Positions 57,043 to 64,000 of a stretch of DNA of 64,000 bases are shown one piece after another; the stretch's first letter is position 1, and the number at the start of each line of letters is the position of its first letter. The notes under the pieces are model-generated. The model saw only the letters and a list, made by a program, of their open reading frames with translations, made no database searches and was not told where the DNA came from. The position numbers were made by a program, and so were the translations under genes. Source of the DNA: Pseudoalteromonas sp. OOF1S-7 (GTDB lineage Bacteria > Pseudomonadota > Gammaproteobacteria > Enterobacterales > Alteromonadaceae); assembly GCF_022347765.1 (NCBI RefSeq), contig NZ_JAKRFZ010000004.1, forward strand, positions 186,001 to 250,000, in the 5' to 3' direction.

Positions 57043-57187
57043 GAGGTTCTCTTTGTGTTGACTTGTTGCCTGCACAGCGTTTGGAGCAATACTTAACATT
57101 GGGCCAGTCCCGTTGCCATTTCTTACGCCATGAAAAAGGTCGCAGGCAGACTGGGCAAGTTTTTTGCGGTAACTGTGATTTTTTCAT
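57035..57187 (-). CDS. DUF2256 small zinc-ribbon protein
   Basis: A 50-aa protein starting [10 protein letters not shown] with four Cys as CPVC near 11-14 and CSKRC near 34-38, and the family core PFSWRKKW. The layout suggests one zinc. DUF2256 genes are commonly found beside photolyase and cryptochrome genes; their function is unknown. The stop codon overlaps the Fe-S photolyase start region by 8 bp, and the gene begins 15 bases after the class III-like photolyase stop, so it is inside the operon. Confidence 0.85.
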   Translation of the reverse strand: MKKSQLPQKTCPVCLRPFSWRKKWQRDWPNVKYCSKRCAGNKSTQREPHE

Positions 57188-57202
57188 TCTCTCATCCAGC
57201 TT

Positions 57203-58654
57203 TTAACTTGGCCGTACGTGTCGTTTTAAGATCCGCTGCGCCTCTTTTTTTACCTGAGGTTTCTTACGCCACTGCCACAGCAATTCCTGGGCTGCTTTAT
57301 AGCTTAGCTTTAAATCAACAATGGGTTCGGGGTAGTCTTTGCCAGGCTCAATGCCGTACATCAGCTGCTCCATAGGAGAAAGCGCCCAGGGCTGATGGAC
57401 CAGCGGCGATGGAATATCTCTGAGCGCAGGCAGCCAGGTTTTCACAAATTCGCCATCCGGGTCTTTTTCTTCCCCCTGCTTAACAGGATTATAAATACGA
57501 ATGGTGTTAATGCCCGTCACGCCTGCCTGCATTTGAAACTGGCTGTAATGAATACCAGGCTCGAAATCCAGAAACAGGCGAGCCAGGTGCGCGACCCCAG
57601 CGCGCCAGTCAAGCTCAAGATGATGACATAAAAAGCTCACCAGCATCGCGCGCATACGAAAGTTAATATAGCCTGTTTCAATCAGGCACTTCATGCTGGC
57701 ATCTACCATAGGGATCCCGGTGTTGCCCGTTTCCCAGGCGTGTAACCTGCGCTGCGCCTCATCGCCGGTGCAGCGCGGCAACTGCTCATAGCCACGGTTA
57801 ATGTGCCTGAACTGCATCTCGCATTCGCTTTCAAACTTTTGAATAAAGTGACAGTGCCAGTGCAGCCTGGAAGAAAAGGCCACCAGAGTGCGGCGCCAGC
57901 CAACCATTTGCCAATGGGCCAGCACACTCTGGTACACCTGACGCAAACTGATGTTACCCCACGCCAGATAGGCGGACATACGCGAGCAGGCCTGCTGACT
58001 CAATAAAGGGCTTGAGAGACTGTATGAATAGCTTTTACCCCGCCCCTGATAAAACTCGTCCAGTACCCGCTGCGCCTGCGACTCTCCGCCCGGCTGAAAA
58101 GTGCCAGGAGGGGCACTAAACCTCTGCTGGATTTCGTCAAGCCTTCCTTCGCTCGCTTGCAACTTAAACCAATTTATTTGAGACAAGTCAGGCGTCGCGC
58201 ATATGGAACGCATGATTTTCTGCCATTGCTTGTCCCAACTCTGTCGTTGCCTCAGCCCGCGTTGCACTGCACCACTGCGGGACTCTGACCAATGTATCCT
58301 CTGTGTAGTACACCATGCTGACACCGCCTTATCTCGCTCGAACGTGTTCGCCAGTCCAATCTCCTGATGAGAATACAACCCCGATATCTGCCACGTGTTG
58401 TGGATGTACTCCAGCGTATCCAGCGCAGGTTTGTCTGAAACCCATAACGCGCCGTCCGGAATACGTTGCCTGATATCCTGTAAAGACTGTAAAACAAACT
58501 GCCAATGGCGGGGAGAATAATGCGGGTCTTCCAGCAGCATAGGCTCAAAGCAGTATAACAACAACACAGGGTGACCACTGGCCACTGCCCGGCACAAAGG
58601 CTCGTGATCAGACAATCTTAAATCGCGCTTAAGCCAGACCAGCGCCACACTCAT
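57203..58654 (-). CDS. Deoxyribodipyrimidine photolyase/cryptochrome (class III-like)
   Basis: The 483-aa flavoprotein begins with LVWLKRDLRLSDHEPL, the photolyase N-terminal motif. The FAD-binding C-terminal half contains SRLHWHCHFIQKFESE, TGNTGIPMVDASMKCL and INFRMRAMLVSFLCHHLELDWR, closest in my memory to class III CPD photolyases and the plant-cryptochrome-like branch. It probably repairs cyclobutane pyrimidine dimers using blue light, although a sensory role is possible. Its ATG overlaps the DASH stop as ATGA, so the two are translationally coupled. Confidence 0.88.
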   Translation of the reverse strand: MSVALVWLKRDLRLSDHEPLCRAVASGHPVLLLYCFEPMLLEDPHYSPRHWQFVLQSLQDIRQRIPDGALWVSDKPALDTLEYIHNTWQISGLYSHQEIGLANTFERDKAVSAWCTTQRIHWSESRSGAVQRGLRQRQSWDKQWQKIMRSICATPDLSQINWFKLQASEGRLDEIQQRFSAPPGTFQPGGESQAQRVLDEFYQGRGKSYSYSLSSPLLSQQACSRMSAYLAWGNISLRQVYQSVLAHWQMVGWRRTLVAFSSRLHWHCHFIQKFESECEMQFRHINRGYEQLPRCTGDEAQRRLHAWETGNTGIPMVDASMKCLIETGYINFRMRAMLVSFLCHHLELDWRAGVAHLARLFLDFEPGIHYSQFQMQAGVTGINTIRIYNPVKQGEEKDPDGEFVKTWLPALRDIPSPLVHQPWALSPMEQLMYGIEPGKDYPEPIVDLKLSYKAAQELLWQWRKKPQVKKEAQRILKRHVRPS

Positions 58655-60009
58655 ACATCAGCCTCAGCAGCCATCGGCCAGTCAGCCGCATCCACACTAT
58701 CCACAGCTGTTATGCCCTGTTTACCCCGCCACTTAGCCACGAACACGCCTTGTGGGTCGTATAACTGTGCCTGCTTTTCAATATTAAAGTGACGACCACC
58801 GCGGAGATCAACGCCTACACCCGCGATATACTGCCAGTTACCCCAGTTTGAGGCGACGTCAAAATCGAGCAGTTGTTGCTGGAAATAAGCTGCGCCATAG
58901 CGCCAGTCCAGCCCCAATTCGTGAACAAAATAACTGGCAACAATCTGTCTGCCGCGGTTTGACATATAGCCGGTTTTGTTGAGCTGGTTCATCAGTGCGT
59001 TAACCAAAGGCGCGGGCGTGCTGCCCTCGCACCAGCGCAAAAAGCGCTCGGGCATAAAGGTGGTTAAAGGTTTCGATGGGGCCAGCCCCTGAAAACGATA
59101 AAGCTTTGCTCCGAGTTTCAGGCTCAGCCACTGAAAATATTCACGCCACAGCAGCTCAAACTTGATCCAGTAGGTCGACTCATTGGCCTCTACTTGGCGC
59201 TCAAAGGTGTCTGTCGCCCACCAAATCTGACGGGGTGACAAATTACCCAGCGCCAGATAAGGGCTCATTTTGGTTGAATTCAGCCAGCCATCCAGTTCAT
59301 TGCGGGTCTCTTTATATCTGCGTGCCATGCCGCTCTCAAAATAGTCTTTAAGATGGGCCTGAGCGGCTTCTTCACCGGCTGGGAAGTCCAGCGGTACGCG
59401 GGTTTCTGACAAATTTGACTGGAGTTGTGCCTGCCACTGTTCAAGCGCTACGCAAGCGCTATCGTCAGCTATCGGTGAAGCCGGCATTATGTTTGACTCA
59501 AAACGGCACGCCGTGACCACCGACAACGGGGCCTTTTCAACGCGCTTGCGGAACGGAGTAAAACTGCCTAAATCACTGTTGAGTGTCTGAATTTGTGCCT
59601 GGTCGAATAAGGTGTGCTGCCAAAAGCTATGCACAGGAACAGCGCCCAGTGCCCGGCGCGTCTGCTGCAATATCGCTCGTTCATAAAACCCGACGGGCTC
59701 TGCACAGATCACTTGATTTATCTGATGCTTCGCAACCAATTCCGGCACCAGGTGATTGGGCTCCCCCTCAAGTACCAATAGCTTGTGGCCGCGGGCTATG
59801 AGTTGGCTGTCCAGCGTCATCAGCGAATCCGCAATGAATGCCGCCTGTCTGTCGCCAAGTAATTTACAGTGATGATTGGTCTGAGTGCGATACTTTGGGT
59901 TGATCACATACACAAACATCAGCGCATCACTATTTTGAGCGGCAAAATCCAGTGCCAGATTGTCATCCAGTCTCAGATCTTGAGTAAACCAGTAAAGTGT
60001 TTTTTTCAC
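58651..60009 (-). CDS. Cryptochrome DASH
   Basis: The 452-aa protein is DASH type: LYWFTQDLRLDDNLAL at the start, FELLWREYFQWL, TGYMSNRGRQIVASYF and the diagnostic NWGNWQYIAGVG and RGGRHFN blocks. DASH proteins bind FAD and MTHF, repair dimers in single-stranded DNA and may act as photoreceptors. I chose GTG 60009 (AGGG upstream) because the TTG at 60075 would add an atypical hydrophobic extension. It is the first gene of the light-repair operon. Confidence 0.93.
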   Translation of the reverse strand: MKKTLYWFTQDLRLDDNLALDFAAQNSDALMFVYVINPKYRTQTNHHCKLLGDRQAAFIADSLMTLDSQLIARGHKLLVLEGEPNHLVPELVAKHQINQVICAEPVGFYERAILQQTRRALGAVPVHSFWQHTLFDQAQIQTLNSDLGSFTPFRKRVEKAPLSVVTACRFESNIMPASPIADDSACVALEQWQAQLQSNLSETRVPLDFPAGEEAAQAHLKDYFESGMARRYKETRNELDGWLNSTKMSPYLALGNLSPRQIWWATDTFERQVEANESTYWIKFELLWREYFQWLSLKLGAKLYRFQGLAPSKPLTTFMPERFLRWCEGSTPAPLVNALMNQLNKTGYMSNRGRQIVASYFVHELGLDWRYGAAYFQQQLLDFDVASNWGNWQYIAGVGVDLRGGRHFNIEKQAQLYDPQGVFVAKWRGKQGITAVDSVDAADWPMAAEADV

Positions 60010-60080
60010 ACGCAGCCCTGTTGAATTCGGATATATGCGACCTTTTACGAACCAGAAAAGGAAAAAGTTCAGCAATAAAG

Positions 60081-60098
60081 TTTCAATTTTTATTGAAA
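60081..60098. promoter_or_regulatory. Palindrome in the shared promoter region of DASH and hydrolase genes
   Basis: Seven-base arms TTTCAAT/ATTGAAA with a TTTT centre, midway between divergent starts at 60009 and 60164. It could be an operator for either or both units. No ECF11 promoter was found in this gap. Confidence 0.4.
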
Positions 60099-60163
60099 GT
60101 TCAATAACAACCGCGCTAAGCTAGCTGCGGTGAATCAAATAATAAACAACAGGAACTTGCACT

Positions 60164-61003
60164 ATGAATAAACTCGCCACCGTCGTGCTGCTGGGCGCTG
60201 CATTTGCAGGCCAGGCTGGCCAATCGCAGGATGCCCATAATTACCAATATACTGAGATCGGAGGAAAGAAGCTGGCCTATGCCTGTCAGGGGCAAGGTAA
60301 AGTCACCGCATTGCTGGTCTCGGGCATGGGGCTTGATGCTCATACCACTTATAAAAATACCTTACACAATGCCAACCCTGAGGGTTATCGGTTATGCTTT
60401 TACGACCGCGCCGGTTATGGCAAAAGCCAATATGAGAACCCCAAAGTCAGAACCATGGTTGAGCTGCGCGACGAGCTTGCCGGCCTGGTTGAACACCTGA
60501 AAGTCGAGTCTCTGGTGCTGGTACCACATTCTTTTGGCGGTTTTGTCGCCCGTGCTTACGCCAGCAAATACCCTGACAAAGTTAAAGGCATGGTGCTGAT
60601 AGACACAGCTCATGAATCCTGGTTCGACGCCATGAAGTCAAACATGTCTAAGCCCGGTTGGGACACGATGGAAATGATCATCAACTGGGAGCGTGAGCAT
60701 AACTCGTTTGAGGACTTTGCCGAGGCCTCCAGCCATTCTGCGCTTTATAAAATTAAAGAAGATCTGCCTGTTACCGTGTTATCGCGCGGCATCCCTCATG
60801 TAACCATCAGACAAACTAAAATGAGTTACGCTGATATTGATGTCTACACACAGACCTGGAACGACTCACAAAAGAAACTGGCCAAGCTCAATAACAATAC
60901 GCAGGCGGTCACCATGAAATACGCCTCACACCTGTTTGATGAGACGGATCCCTGGATTGCACTTGAACATATAGAAGCCATGGTGAATAAAGCCAAGCTC
61001 TGA
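60164..61003 (+). CDS. Secreted alpha/beta hydrolase
   Basis: The 279-aa exported hydrolase has a signal peptide (residues 1-20, ending AGQAG). The nucleophile elbow reads PHSFGG near 125 instead of the usual GHSxGG; the block FYDRAGYGKS and the C-terminal His in ASHLFDETDPW complete the expected triad. Substrate unknown, probably an ester. It is divergent from the photolyase operon with a palindrome in the shared intergenic region. Confidence 0.83.
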   Translation: MNKLATVVLLGAAFAGQAGQSQDAHNYQYTEIGGKKLAYACQGQGKVTALLVSGMGLDAHTTYKNTLHNANPEGYRLCFYDRAGYGKSQYENPKVRTMVELRDELAGLVEHLKVESLVLVPHSFGGFVARAYASKYPDKVKGMVLIDTAHESWFDAMKSNMSKPGWDTMEMIINWEREHNSFEDFAEASSHSALYKIKEDLPVTVLSRGIPHVTIRQTKMSYADIDVYTQTWNDSQKKLAKLNNNTQAVTMKYASHLFDETDPWIALEHIEAMVNKAKL

Positions 61004-61081
61004 GGGTAAGGCCAACCCGCTCAGGTCCCTGCCCCGGATGTCCTGAGCGAATTGCAAAATGCAGGTCGCGGTTGACAGAGC

Positions 61082-61522
61082 TCAATGCATAGTATGTTTT
61101 TTGACTGCCCGATAACCAAACCAGTAACATAGCCCGACAACCAGCCAGGCAATACCGGCCATCAGTACGGGCGCGCTGATTTTTTCCGGATAACGCAAAA
61201 ACAATTGAATGGGTAGCAAGCCCCTGACAATACAGACAGCAGAGATGCTATAAATGCCCGCCCGCAAAAAGGGCAATCGTCGAATAAACCGAGCGGCAGA
61301 TAACGCATAGCACCCCAATATGATAAAAATCGCAGATACAACCAGGGTTAATAACGGCGCCAATAGCGTACCTGCACGAGCAGACTCTACCACAAATGGC
61401 GGAGCCATCTGGACCGCATAGCACTGCGGACCAAAATAAATACACGACAAGTGCGCAGCGGCAACTAAAAAAGCAGCACAGGTTGCAAGTAGCAATAATG
61501 CTATGCCATATCCTCGGCTCAT
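61082..61522 (-). CDS. Small four-helix membrane protein of unknown function
   Basis: The 146-aa protein starts at ATG 61522 (AAGGAG upstream) and has four hydrophobic segments (about 5-28, 52-75, 82-103 and 115-137). I do not recognise the family; the pattern recalls small unassigned inner-membrane proteins. It is convergent with the hydrolase gene and divergent from the endonuclease/phosphatase-family gene. Confidence 0.6.
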   Translation of the reverse strand: MSRGYGIALLLLATCAAFLVAAAHLSCIYFGPQCYAVQMAPPFVVESARAGTLLAPLLTLVVSAIFIILGCYALSAARFIRRLPFLRAGIYSISAVCIVRGLLPIQLFLRYPEKISAPVLMAGIAWLVVGLCYWFGYRAVKKHTMH

Positions 61523-61639
61523 ACGGGTAAGCTCCTTATTTAACCTAGACTTAGAATCAAACTCACAACGAAATATTAACACATTTCTTTGCAGAAAAAC
61601 GGTATAGTTGAATCAGTATTACTCTGTATCAGGTTAACA

Positions 61640-62848
61640 ATGAAAGCGATTTTCTTACCTTTAGTACTGGCCGCCGGCGTTTTAAATTCTGGCTGTCAGA
61701 GCACCTCAACCACAGCCTCCTCAGACTCACAGCCAACAAGTCATCATACTCTGAGAGTGGCTACGTTTAATGTCAGCATGGAAGCCACTAACTATGATAT
61801 GGCTCAGCATACTGCGCAATCGGGTAATGCATTAACCTTTGCCCTGCAAAGCGGGGAATTCAGCCAGATCAACAATATTGCCCAGATCATTCAACGCACC
61901 CGCCCGGATATTATCCTGCTAAACGAGTTTGATTATATAGAAGACCCGGAGCAAGGCATTAACCTGTTCAAGCGAGATTACCTTGAAGTATCTCAAAATG
62001 GCTTTGACCCCATCGAGTACCCTTATGTGTATCTGGCACCGGTTAATACCGGTGTAAAAACCCCATTTTCAGGCGATGATACCCGCCTGACGCATTATGG
62101 GTTTGGCAAGTATTCGGGTCAGTATGGCATGGTCTTGTTGTCCAGATATCCCATCAAACAAGACCAGGTAAGAACGTTTCAGCACTTTTTATGGAAAGAC
62201 ATGCCTGGTAACCTGATGCCGACCCAGCCAGATGGCAGCAGCTGGTATTCTGCAAAAGAGGTATCCGCCATGCGCTTGTCGTCAAAATCCCATTGGGACA
62301 TCCCGGTCCAGATCTGTAACAAGCAAGTCAATGTACTGGCCAGCCACCCGACACCGCCGGTGTTTGACGGTCCGGAAGACAGAAACGGAAAACGTAATCA
62401 CGATGAGCTGAGGTTGTGGAAAGACTATATCAGCGCCACGGGTAACGAATACCTGTATGACGACAAGGGACAAACAGGGGGATTTACTGATACGTCATTT
62501 GTCATCCTGGGCGACCTGAATGCCAGCTCGGTTGATGGTGATGCGTATCCGGGTGCCATTGATCAGCTACTTAAACACCCTCGCGTCAATGATTACCCGG
62601 CACCGACGTCGCAAGGCGGGCAACTGAATAAACCCGAAAACAAGCATGGCGCTACACACACCGCGCACTGGGGTATGCGAGCAGACTATGTCCTGCCCTC
62701 TGCAGACCTTGCCGTTACCGTCAGCGGCGTGTTTTGGCCTGCAAGCCATGAAGCGGGCGCAGAGTTGGTGGCCGACAGAGCCGCTTCATCCGATCATCGT
62801 CTGGTCTGGGTCGATATTACCCTACCGGCTTTGCAATGCGATAAGTGA
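61640..62848 (+). CDS. Endonuclease/exonuclease/phosphatase-fold secreted protein
   Basis: The 402-aa protein starts at ATG 61640 with a signal peptide and a possible, imperfect lipobox (LNSGC, Cys19; Asn rather than Leu at -3). The catalytic fold motifs are visible: LRVATFNVS, ILLNEFDY (Glu), LASHPTPPVF (His), FVILGDLNASSVD (Asp/Asn) and the final SSDHRLVW (Asp-His). Such secreted proteins may be phosphodiesterases or nucleases active on environmental DNA or phospholipids. Monocistronic. Confidence 0.85.
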   Translation: MKAIFLPLVLAAGVLNSGCQSTSTTASSDSQPTSHHTLRVATFNVSMEATNYDMAQHTAQSGNALTFALQSGEFSQINNIAQIIQRTRPDIILLNEFDYIEDPEQGINLFKRDYLEVSQNGFDPIEYPYVYLAPVNTGVKTPFSGDDTRLTHYGFGKYSGQYGMVLLSRYPIKQDQVRTFQHFLWKDMPGNLMPTQPDGSSWYSAKEVSAMRLSSKSHWDIPVQICNKQVNVLASHPTPPVFDGPEDRNGKRNHDELRLWKDYISATGNEYLYDDKGQTGGFTDTSFVILGDLNASSVDGDAYPGAIDQLLKHPRVNDYPAPTSQGGQLNKPENKHGATHTAHWGMRADYVLPSADLAVTVSGVFWPASHEAGAELVADRAASSDHRLVWVDITLPALQCDK

Positions 62849-62924
62849 GTACAACAGGTAAAAGGCAAAACGCTTTTGCCTGTATAGCCGGTTTTGAGAA
62901 ACCACATCAGCAAAACCGGCTCCC

Positions 62925-63440
62925 CTATTTGCTAAAGTCAGAAGCCTTTTTTGTCAGCTGTTTAACCCTGGCCTTGACCGAAGGCGCTTCGTCTTGCAGC
63001 GCACACGCTAATAGTTGCTGAACTTCCGGGCGATATTCACAGTGCTGACGGGCGAGTTCGTAAAAACCTTGATAGCTCCAGGCCCTGACAAACTTATTGT
63101 CGGCTGATATGCAAGCGCGTATAAAAGACTCAACCACTTGCTTGTCGTTATTGCTTATCGGTAAATAAGGCAGGCACTGGAGCAGATGTAATTTTGCCTG
63201 CCAATCTTTAATGGTGGATAAACGACGAAACAACAGTGAGACGTCCTTTTCCTTAATGGCGCCGGATGCATGCAGATGGTGTTTAAGCAGCCAGGTTGCG
63301 CCCGCCTGCAGCGCTACCTGTTCGAGTAATATAATGAGTGTGCTGCTCAGTGCTTTATCATCTTTGAAGACGCCAAAAGTCTCCTCTAGATACGCCACTG
63401 ATTTACCATCCCACTTAATGAGATACTGCTCAAGCGTCAT
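62925..63440 (-). CDS. HEAT-like helical protein of unknown function
   Basis: The 171-aa protein is fully helical, with repeated helix pairs (KLHLLQCLPYLPI, VESFIRACISADNKFVRAWSYQGFYELARQ, VQQLLACALQDEAPSVKARVKQL) that resemble HEAT repeats. It has no signal peptide. It overlaps the DsbA-like gene by 11 bp, so both are co-translated. Probably a protein-interaction module; function not assigned. Confidence 0.65.
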   Translation of the reverse strand: MTLEQYLIKWDGKSVAYLEETFGVFKDDKALSSTLIILLEQVALQAGATWLLKHHLHASGAIKEKDVSLLFRRLSTIKDWQAKLHLLQCLPYLPISNNDKQVVESFIRACISADNKFVRAWSYQGFYELARQHCEYRPEVQQLLACALQDEAPSVKARVKQLTKKASDFSK

Positions 63441-64000
63441 TGCATATTGTCTCTAATCGCTGCTCAAGGTCGCCCGCGTGACAAAACCCCAAAGCAAGGG
63501 GATATGCATGGTCTTTGTCGTTAATATAAAACAACGCCGGATAGCCACTTACCTGCAGCTGACGGGCTATCTGCAAATGCTGCTGAAATTGTGTTTCGGT
63601 TGCAGCTGACTTAAGCGTGGCCTCAAAAGCAATCTCATCTAACCCAATGGACCTGGCACATGCAATCAGGGTTTTATCCAGCGATGGATTTTTAGCTTGT
63701 AAGTAATAGGCTGCCTGGATGGCTTTGACCATTTCCATGGCGCTGTGTGCTTGTAAGCTTTGTGCTGCAATCACGGCCCGGCAAGCCTGGTAAGTCGCAC
63801 GTATAGGGGTATTGAGCTGCCAAAAGTCATGGTTAAATGCTACCTGGGTTTTGCGCTCTATTTGCACCCAGTAAGAGGCGATGGTGTCTCTGAGTGCCGG
63901 ATCCATCGGCTCGGTTGTGTCGGGTGCCAGGCCACCCATAACCCAACTAAGCTCGGCCCCAAGACGGTTGGACAAAAACAACTCTAACTCTGGCTGAAAG
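63430..64000 (-). CDS. DsbA-family thioredoxin-like protein, 5' end outside window
   Basis: The frame is open through the window edge and no convincing start lies inside; family members begin with a CxxC-bearing strand that must be just beyond 64000. The visible part has the helical insertion (RATYQACRAVIAAQSLQ, MVKAIQAAYYLQAKNPS) and the cis-Pro strand region VSGYPALFYIND of FrnE/DsbA-like proteins. It probably acts in the cytoplasm as a dithiol oxidoreductase or isomerase. It is followed by the HEAT-like gene. Confidence 0.82.
   Translation of the reverse strand, partial: FQPELELFLSNRLGAELSWVMGGLAPDTTEPMDPALRDTIASYWVQIERKTQVAFNHDFWQLNTPIRATYQACRAVIAAQSLQAHSAMEMVKAIQAAYYLQAKNPSLDKTLIACARSIGLDEIAFEATLKSAATETQFQQHLQIARQLQVSGYPALFYINDKDHAYPLALGFCHAGDLEQRLETICNDA

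Noticed and set aside
60010..60163. ECF11-type promoter upstream of cryptochrome DASH
   Set aside because: The nearest candidate on the minus strand is TGATTC with CGGTTG at the -10 position; it does not match.
1..64000. CRISPR arrays, tRNA or rRNA genes, insertion sequences, prophage
   Set aside because: No regularly spaced repeats, no tRNA or rRNA-like stretches and no transposase, integrase or phage structural proteins were seen on reading the window.

Overview
The window looks like chromosome of a marine gammaproteobacterium of the order Alteromonadales, most probably Pseudoalteromonas. This rests on recognised protein families and on the conserved block seqA-pgm / ybfF-DUF2788-ybfE-fldA-fur, plus trmO-proS. 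No database search was run. I see no rRNA, tRNA, CRISPR array, insertion sequence or prophage. Most of the window is dense core or shell genome with moderate base composition. The stretch from about 31 to 37 kb is accessory: long non-coding gaps, AT-rich genes and unrecognised proteins.

Layout. 0-10.7 kb: a receiver-PilZ regulator, trmO, proS, an LpxH-like phosphoesterase, a DUF3025-natA-natB operon, a secreted M28 peptidase, and a 10-TM heavy-metal (possibly manganese) exporter with an unusual leader. 10.9-12.2 kb: a secreted protein with a collagen-like Gly-X-Y tract. 12.3-20 kb: a complete ECF11-type sigma factor/ChrR zinc anti-sigma module with an eight-gene lipid-modification operon (SnoaL, SDR, FAD oxidoreductase, DUF1365, Cfa-like methyltransferase, DUF2878, chalcone isomerase-like, DUF3833). 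Both transcription units carry a TGATCC/T-N18-TATWM promoter, which ties them to one regulon, by analogy a singlet-oxygen response. 20-30.8 kb: branched-chain 2-oxoacid dehydrogenase bkd operon with a LiuR-like palindrome, astE, pgm-seqA, and ybfF to fur.

30.9-37.3 kb (accessory): a secreted repeat protein, a solitary 509-aa predicted alpha-helical pore-forming protein, an AT-rich three-gene cassette (small membrane protein, unknown protein, divergent cytidylate-kinase paralogue), and an unlisted 55-codon Cys-rich peptide gene with a Gly-Gly leader-like motif. 37.4-53.5 kb: amidohydrolase, soluble four-PAS chemotaxis protein, AraC-GyrI regulator, ABC-TM/RND efflux operon, astB, Ca/Na antiporter, and an MDR oxidoreductase divergent from a LysR regulator.

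53.5-64 kb: a second ECF-like sigma factor with a DUF6768-like partner, then an apparent light-repair operon: cryptochrome DASH, a class III-like photolyase, a DUF2256 zinc-ribbon protein, an Fe-S (6-4) photolyase-like protein and a flavin reductase. An exported protein may follow. The window ends with an alpha/beta hydrolase, a small membrane protein, an endonuclease/phosphatase-fold lipoprotein, and a DsbA-like gene cut by the window edge. The ECF11 membrane-remodelling genes and the photolyase operon together suggest an organism equipped for light and photo-oxidative stress.
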